DNA of 11,997 nucleotides. Origin: Ectocarpus siliculosus. Taxonomy: Eukaryota; Sar; Phaeophyceae; Ectocarpales; Ectocarpaceae. The stretch covers positions 352,278 to 364,274 of the forward strand of contig FN648187.1 in NCBI GenBank assembly GCA_000310025.1, in the 5' to 3' direction. Both the position numbers and the translations under genes were made by a program. The notes beneath the pieces were generated by a model. It did no database searches. It was not told the DNA's origin and saw nothing but the letters and a program-made list of their open reading frames with translations. How positions within the stretch are numbered: the stretch's first letter is position 1; each line of letters begins with the position of its first letter. Shown here piece by piece: positions 1 through 7,200 of this stretch.

Positions 1-890
1 AGAAAACACAAACCAAGTGGTCACCATGGGTGCAGGTGTAGGCAACAGGGTAAGGAAAAACACCCAAGTACCATCATGGCGAGCGGGGGGCGGGCGGGGG
101 GATGCAGGCAACAAAGTATTGCGAATACAAGATACACCATACATATCGCAAACAACCGCCTACTCACGCAGGTCATGGGAAGCACAGCCGAGAAAACGCC
201 AGCGGATGTCCAAAGTCCCGGCAGCCGTTTCACACACACACACACACGAAAAAGCCAACCCCTTCCTACAATCATGGATTACAACGATCACAAATACAGA
301 GCGTTTTATCCATAACAGAGCCAACCCCTTTCCGGCACGCATGGCTTACATTTTGAAGTCGCTGTGCCCCCAAGTGCCCCGCGCATCGTCAATCTTTTTC
401 TGCGCCACCCCGGTAGCCCTGCGAAAAACAAACAAACAAACAAAGACGATGACGTCAGTGAACCTGCGACGAGCGGATTAACGAGGAACAGCAATAATGA
501 CATCAACCAAGAGTGACGAACAAACGTAGAACAAAGGAACAATCCAAAAACCCGTGCGCGAGAACAAGAGACGTTCAAAACAAAAGGTGCAAAATAGGAA
601 CAAGAAATAGACCAGGGAATACAGGACTCCAATTGTTGTGCCCTAGCAAAGCAAGGTGCACAATCAGAACAAAAAATAGACAAGGGCAGACAGGACTCTA
701 TTTGTTGTGCCCTAGAAATGGCAATGAAGAACAACTGTACGATGAAGGCAAAACGGTGAACTGTAGGGTAAAATAAAACTTAGAAAACACAGACAACTCA
801 ACAGTTAACAAAGAACGAAACAGAAAGCAGCAAAAAAAATACATGAACCCAAAAAAAACGAAAGCACCTGTACACTTCAAGTATACGTAC
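1..890 (-). other. Intron 9 of PhoD-like gene, incomplete
   Basis: Sequence left of the exon 9 donor. I searched the minus strand for a GDVH-type motif and any GC3-biased exon and found none. It holds a CA tract (231-247), an AAAC-rich stretch (426-443) and a 69-bp tandem repeat. The + strand is strongly A-rich from about 480 to 860 (T-rich in the transcript). Confidence 0.65.
586..723. repeat. Two-copy 69-bp tandem repeat
   Basis: Copies 586-654 and 655-723 share GGTGCA/C-AAAT...GAACAA-AAATAGAC-AGG-A-ACAGGACTC and TTGTTGTGCCCTAG with scattered substitutions. The period is a multiple of three, so a minus-strand frame repeats a 23-residue Cys/Ser-rich peptide, but it lies inside an intron and shows no other coding sign. 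Confidence 0.85.
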
Positions 891-1040
891 GTCTGGCTTA
901 GGAAGACGAGAGGGGTAGGAGTGCCGAACATGACCACGTCGCACGAGTCGAAGTCGTTTTCGAAGGCCTCAGTCACCCTATCCCACTGCGCTGGTCCCAT
1001 GAAAGCGCGGTTCTCCCAGGAGGACTTGGTTCCCTGAGCC
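891..1040 (-). CDS. PhoD-like gene, exon 9 (residues 325-374, last in window)
   Basis: 150 nt reading AQGTKSSWENRAFMGPAQWD then the acidic helix and CDVVMFGTPTPLVFLSQ plus AC. The QW...F...CDVVMFGTPTPLVFLSQ segment is a family hallmark: the helix and strand before the C-terminal metal site. The donor is GAC|GTACGT; a second GT four bases further (GTATAC) would shift the frame. The reading frame stays open past the donor, but the translated sequence loses family character, so the exon ends here and the gene continues left of base 1. Confidence 0.92.
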
Positions 1041-1140
1041 CTGATAGCATTATTAGAAAAAAAAAGAAAAGAAAGACACACACACGAACGCGAGCGCGAG
1101 ATAGAGAGGGGGCGGGGGCGGGGGCGGGAGAGACAGACAG

Positions 1141-1215
<75 letters not shown>

Positions 1216-4200
1216 AAACAAAACCAGTATCATTAGTGGTCGTCGTGAGCAAAATTTCGGACGTACGTCAAGCAAGCCTCCGGCGTTCTGACGCCAATGA
1301 CCTACAAAGGCGAGTGAACAGAACAGAAGCGCAGACTGAACAATACTATAGTCATGAGCAGTACAAAATAAACCTACTGCCGTGCCATGAGCGACAACCA
1401 CCGTCGTCAAGACAACCAACAGCACTCAGTCAAGAGGTAGAGAAAATAACAGAACAAAACAAAATTCTCCTCCTCTCCTGCCCCCCCCCCCCCTTGTTGT
1501 ACCCACGTCCCCCCCTCCTTCTGCCACACTGCTTACCTGTGAAGGCTGCGCTCGACACGATTGTCGGTCATGAAGAACCCTACACGGGGGCTGAGCTTGC
1601 AGGCGTAGTAGGGCTTGATGCTGAGGTCGGTCACTGCAACAATAAAACAGGACCAACGAGCGCCAGCAGAAAAAGAAAAAAAAATGTGCTTCGGTAAGGC
1701 TTTCAGAAACCTGGTACAATAGCTGTTGTCCTTGTTGGTCTGTTTGTGTTGCGTGTTTGGGTCTTGGCAAGGCACACTGGTGCTTGTATTGCTTGTTTGA
1801 CTTTGGCAATTGATCCCGATTAACCCTTGATACTCCTGAAACAGCCTTGGGGGCGGGGGGGGACGGGGACGGGGGGGTTGTCCGCTGCCTGCTGCGTGCG
1901 CACGGAACATTGTTCACGCTTTCTACGTGGGCGGGCGGGGGTATTTCTCTACAACAGCAGTGAAGGTCTCCGAATAAGGTGGTCATGGAGCAGCGATGAC
2001 GGCCTTTATCGGGGCAGCCGCTTAAATCAGCATGTAAAACAACCTTGATTATTCCGTCTGTGAGAGCCAATTTTACCGGCCTTTTAGGGCGACCGCCTTA
2101 TTTAGACCGCCTTGTGCGGGGACACCCAGTGTAACGAGTTCTATCCGAAGACCGCGAGGGACTTTCATCTCGTGCGCGCTTGCCCACAACATGCGCGGTA
2201 TACACAGCGATCACGTCGCTCCATGTGTGATACACATGGAGTATGAATATACTAGGCTTCTATAATTCAGATGGAAACGTCCCAGATGGATAGTTTGTAA
2301 GTAATTTTTGCTCCACATGTACGGCGTTCCAACTATCCCGTGCTCAGTGAACATCCTCCGCGGTGTGAACTTGAGGACACATTTCTCGTGAAGCTTGTGC
2401 AAACCCCCCCCCCGCCGCCGACAACATCATTCAAGTCGCAAAAAAAAAATTGCTGCGATCTTAAGTAAGAGTTGTAAACATGCACACCGTCACAGTCCTC
2501 GTGAAAGTTGTGCCAAGAACAAAAAGAGACGATGGAATCACTCAAGAAAACGCGCATAAAAAATTCTACGATCGTATATAAGATTTGTACGGACAGCAAG
2601 TCAGTCCTGGTGGAGTTTGTGCGAAGAAAAAGAAAAGACAATAAAGTCACTCGAGAACACGCGCCACAAAATGCTACGATCGTAATAAATGTGCCACACG
2701 AACACACGGCGCTTCATGCTTTATGCATACCGTCGCAGTCCTCGTGAAGCTGATGCTGGTATTCGTTGTAGACCTGGTAGGCCAGCGTGGCCACATAGAA
2801 CGCCAGGGTGGACGGGTTGTGGTGCTCCGGCTCGTCTCCTGCAGAATTTCACGCATGATGTGTGGGGTGGGGGGTGAGTGCTAAAAAAGGCAACGGTTGA
2901 CTCGCGTGATTTCAAATTTGGTTTGTGCCCGAAGACAGAGGTTTTGTCTGATCGATCACGTGCCAGCATCGACGACCTGTTTTGGTGGTGTGGTACGTAA
3001 AGCGCGGAACCTGACCATCCTCTCTGGTCTAGAAACCAGTGCACTTTACGCCTGTCACTCTGTGAGTCTTTGCACACCATTCGTTCTATACAGCAGTTGC
3101 CATTGCCAGATAACCAAGCATTTTTTTTCTTCTTACTGTCACCCAACGAATCCATCTCTATCCACAGAAAACGAAACTGACCTCAGCCGCTGCCGCTGTT
3201 TGCGCTTTCGTACATAGCGCTTGCTCGGCGCGTTTCTGTTCCAGCTCCTGGTTCCGCTGCTGCAGTTGGTGGATTTAATCCTTGACCTCCCTGCGCTACT
3301 TTCAGTGTCGGTGAGCGTTGCCGCTCATGTCCGCGCCTCTTTCTCGACAGCGGCGAGGTCAAGAGTCGCGGACATGAGCGGCAACGCTCACCGACACTAA
3401 AAGGAGCGCAAGGAGGTCAAGGATTGAATCCGCCAACTGGAGCAACGGGACCAGGAACTGGAAAAGAAACGCGACGAGCAAACCATGTACGAAAGCTCAG
3501 GCAGGGGCAGCGGCTGAGGCCAGCTTCGAGTCTTAAGATAGATTAGCAATGGATTGTCCATACTGTAGAGTACCAAGCCACAGGTTTATGCCAATAGGGA
3601 CAACAAGCTGCAAGAGTACAGCTCTACCCGGCAGCAATACTGTGATCGCTGTTTATTTTGAGAGCAGTGGCCCAATCGGGTACACCCGGTCCAACCACGG
3701 CCATAATCGGGTACCCCTACAAGATGCTGCTGGGAGTGACCGCATGACACTATCTGATTGGCCGACGCCCACCCCTACCCGACCTTGACCGTCTTTCCAC
3801 CGGGTGCACCCGATCTTGCTACACACACCCCGGAGGGGTGCCCGGTTTTTCTTTCCCCTACCCGAAAATGGCTGGGCTGTTCGGCCAAAACCCATGCGCA
3901 AGCACACGGCACAATGCCCTGCCCTCGAATTCGAACGTTCCGACGGCGGGCGGAAGCAGACCCACCGCCGGCGGTGGAACTCTCGCTTGGGGGAAACGGC
4001 GGGCGGTCGACGCAAATGGTCGACAAGAGCTGGATAAATACCTCACTCATGAGATGCGACACACACGAGACTCATCATCTAAAACGCGACGTATTCTTTG
4101 CCTCCGCCACTTTCTCATTGGCGACAAACGATCGGCCAGAGGTGCGCGTTCGACCCGTGATCGTGTGCATGGGTAAATTTATTGGCCGAACAGCCCAGCC

Positions 4201-7200
4201 ATTTTCGGGTAGTGCAAAGAAAAATCGGGTACCCCTCCGGGGCCCTCCGGGGCCCTCCGGGGGGTGAGTAGCCAAGATCGGGTGCACCCGGTGGAAAGAC
4301 GGTCAAGGTCGGGTAGGGGCGGGCGTCGGCCAATCAGATGGTGCCATGCGGTCGCTCCCGGCAGCATCTTGTAGGGGTACCCGATTATGGCCGTGGTTCG
4401 ACCGGGTGTACCCGATTTTGGCCACTGCTCATTTTTTTAATTTGTTGTCTTTACGTCAAAAATAAAAAATCAGCGCTCACAGTATTTGTGCCGTTTACTC
4501 CCAACCCGTGGTCACACAGAGGGGTCCATCTCTCTGAGGCCCCTACCCACACCTCCTGCGGTACTCTTTGCCTTGCTGAGTGGCAAAAAAAAAAAATGGG
4601 AACTCACCGAGATCGTCAGTGAACTCGTGATCATCGCAGATCATGTAGTTAGCCGCGCTCGCGAGACAGATGGCTGTGAAGGGCATGTTCCATGTCCTGA
4701 AAAAAAAACAGAGTTAAACAAGTGAGAGATTTGCTATTTCACTCCTCGCAACATCAACATTTGCTCTAGTTCCGGTTCCCCCTGGTTAAAACTCGGCGAT
4801 ACTGGAAACAGCAAGGAGAAGCCGCAGCAGCACGATGGAACTTGCGAGGGAGTCTATGAGAGAAACGGTGTGATGGAATGGCTTCATGGAATGGTGTTCC
4901 GTGGGAACATGTGAAACACGGAACGGAACGCAAAAACACCAAAAAGACCACAGAGTGCGCAAACGCCCCACAGCTCGTTGCATTGTCAACATAAAGAACG
5001 GCAACGACAATACCGAAATCACCGACCACCACCAGCAATAACAACAGTCACTCTCCATGACTACCGCCCCACACCTTTACCATTTGACTCACGTGCGGTA
5101 GCATTCGCGGTAAAACTCGCGCACTTCCTCCTGGTGGTTGTCCCACTCCCCCCTCTCCATCGGCTCTAGCAGGGTCAGAGACGCGTGCCACGCAGACTCG
5201 AAGTCCTCTCCGCTCTCCCTGTTTTGCGTACGCAAATGGTCGTACACGAGAAGGAGCCGTGAACAACGTGAAAATAAAATAGATTACTTAGCGAAGGAAG
5301 ACTGACATAACTTGAGGTTGGGCAATGTCGCCGTGCAAGTCTCGTAAAATTAATTCCCCTGCAGAGACAACGGCAAAAAGACTCCCGAGAAAGACGTAGA
5401 AAATGTTATGCTCCAATACATATGTGTGTGTGTTTCGTCATACTAAATAGAGTATTGAGTTCAACTGTAATTTGTTCTTTGGGGCTTTGGGGCAAACATG
5501 GGACTACTCATACAACGCCCATTCGTGCCGTGTGCCCTCTCTCTCACTTGGTGCCGAAGTCCACATCTCCGTAGATCTGATCGCCCAGGTGCAGGATGCA
5601 GTCCACGTCACCGATCACCCTCGTAAGGCGCTTCCACAGCTTGATCTTCTCCGTGAGAGCATGGTTGTTGCAGCTAACCCTGTTGTTGTTGTTGTTGTTC
5701 GGGCGACGACAAGGGAAAGAAAAAGAAGGTGGTTCGATGCTGAAGAGACCGGGTGGTTGTTCGTTCGCGCACCGTAGAACAAGAAAGAAAAAGGCGGGAA
5801 CTGTTGTGACCGGGGGGGGATCGGGTACTGCTGTAACTCACGTGGCGATCTTCCACGGGTCCTGAGTGGGGGTGTTATCTTGCGTAACATAGGTACTGTG
5901 CCTATCCATACCATAGTATTGGTTATGGTTATGTAATTTCCGTGTCGGAGCTACTTTTCTACCGGAAAAACTCACGTGGCGATCTTCCACTGGTCCTGAT
6001 CGCGGCTGGGGCACGTGAAGCGCGCCTCGCGGACCTCTTTTTCTCCAATGGTAACCGTAACGCGAATCCTCTTGCCCGGGGCGAAGTTCTCGAGCTGGAA
6101 GGCCGTAGGCGTCTTGGGTGCGAGGTCCTGCGAGGTAGGGAGGGGGGCGCGGAGTGCGGGTGGGGGGATGGGGGGTGGGTGGGAGAACACAAGGTTGTGA
6201 AAAAAAGTTCGAAAAGGAGGTAACAACCGTTACAAGCAAGGCAACAACTACTTTTGCCAAAAACAAATCGCTGTGTGCTGCCCGGAAAATCGTGGAAAAA
6301 CAGGTAGTCTCTGCTGACGCTATAGATTCATTCCTCTAGATGGAGATTGATTCATTGTGTCATACATTCGCTACAATAGACCTCCACTGCAGTTGCGCCA
6401 AGACCCGTTTTCCGCAGCCATGACATGCGTGAGTTTGGGTGATGGACGTGAAGGGTTGTTCAGGCACTGCGGCCACGCCACCAGCCGCAATGAGCGGTGA
6501 ACACCATCTACCGTCAAAACACCATGGGAGCGGGTGGCAAGAGCTCCAACTTCGACGCATCGTCTACGGAGCGAGTTGGCCACAGTATCGAACACCCAGC
6601 GCTCGCCCCACCGAGGGCGCGACCACATCGATGGCGACAAACGACAACGACAACGACAACGACAACAACACCCAACCATGTTCAACGCGAAACTACCGCC
6701 ACACCTTGGCAACGGTGCAGACCGATTCGTCGTCCATGAACGCCTCCATGGTGACCGTCTGCTCAGACGCCACCTCAATCAGCACCCTGTTTGCATCCCC
6801 ATGACAGCAGCAGAGCAGCAGCAGCAGCAGCAGCGTTACAGGGGAGATAACAAGCACCATGCATACCACCGGCCACAGGGGTTGGGTGGGGGGGGAGGGG
6901 GGGTACTCATGTAAGCGCATGCCGTAGGTGTTAGATCTCGCATCTCTACAATGCCCGGACGGAGCGATGTGCCGTGTCTTCGCCGGTCCAGGCTACGTTT
7001 CACAAGGATAAACCAGAAGCTGGTCGCTTCCGCCGTTCGCTGTACCAGATATGCTATCGGTTGATTCGGCATCCCGGCTAACCAAACCTGCAAGGGACTT
7101 GGCGGGGTCCATTGAGTCAACAAAAGATCGCTGTCTACGACGACGCCTTCGCCACATGCACAATTCCAACAACTGAGGGTGTGTGGTACACACGTACCGC

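Larger units (their letters stand above)
1041..1536 (-). other. Intron 8 (496 bp) with long sense-strand CT tract
   Basis: GTAAGC donor; acceptor TTCTAATAATGCTATCAG, with CTAAT as a plausible branch point. In the transcript sense it contains C/G-run DNA (C13 on the + strand at 1481-1493) and a perfect CT dinucleotide tract followed by C-rich and T-rich sequence leading to the acceptor. No coding exon. Confidence 0.85.
2839..4607 (-). other. Intron 6 (1769 bp) hosting two inverted-repeat elements
   Basis: GTGAGT donor; acceptor GAAATTCTGCAG. Most of its length is two separate inverted-repeat elements (3171-3530 and 3662-4430). The remaining parts, 2839-3170, 3531-3661 and 4431-4607, look like unique filler. 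No coding exon of the host gene is needed or seen, since exons 6 and 7 join in phase. Confidence 0.85.

Noticed and set aside
306-734. Minus-strand ORF with a duplicated Cys-rich peptide
   Set aside because: Results from a 69-bp tandem repeat inside intron 9; no homology, codon bias or splice fit.
698-1425. Minus-strand ORFs with long Ser-Leu runs across the GA tract
   Set aside because: They translate the microsatellite; the real coding part is only exon 9.
2219-2241. Perfect 10-bp stem, 3-nt loop hairpin
   Set aside because: No T tract or context suggesting a regulatory role; within an intron, and short palindromes are common.
3653-4367. Many overlapping ORFs on both strands
   Set aside because: All are shadows of the terminal inverted repeats of the mobile element; no transposase motif.
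4385-4410. tRNA B-box-like GGTTCGA
   Set aside because: Lies in the transposon terminal repeat, with no A box or cloverleaf.
5845-5864. 20-nt microexon in intron 3 (CAG before, GTGAGT after)
   Set aside because: Its length breaks the phase between exons 3 and 4; it is better explained as a copy of the exon 3 tail.
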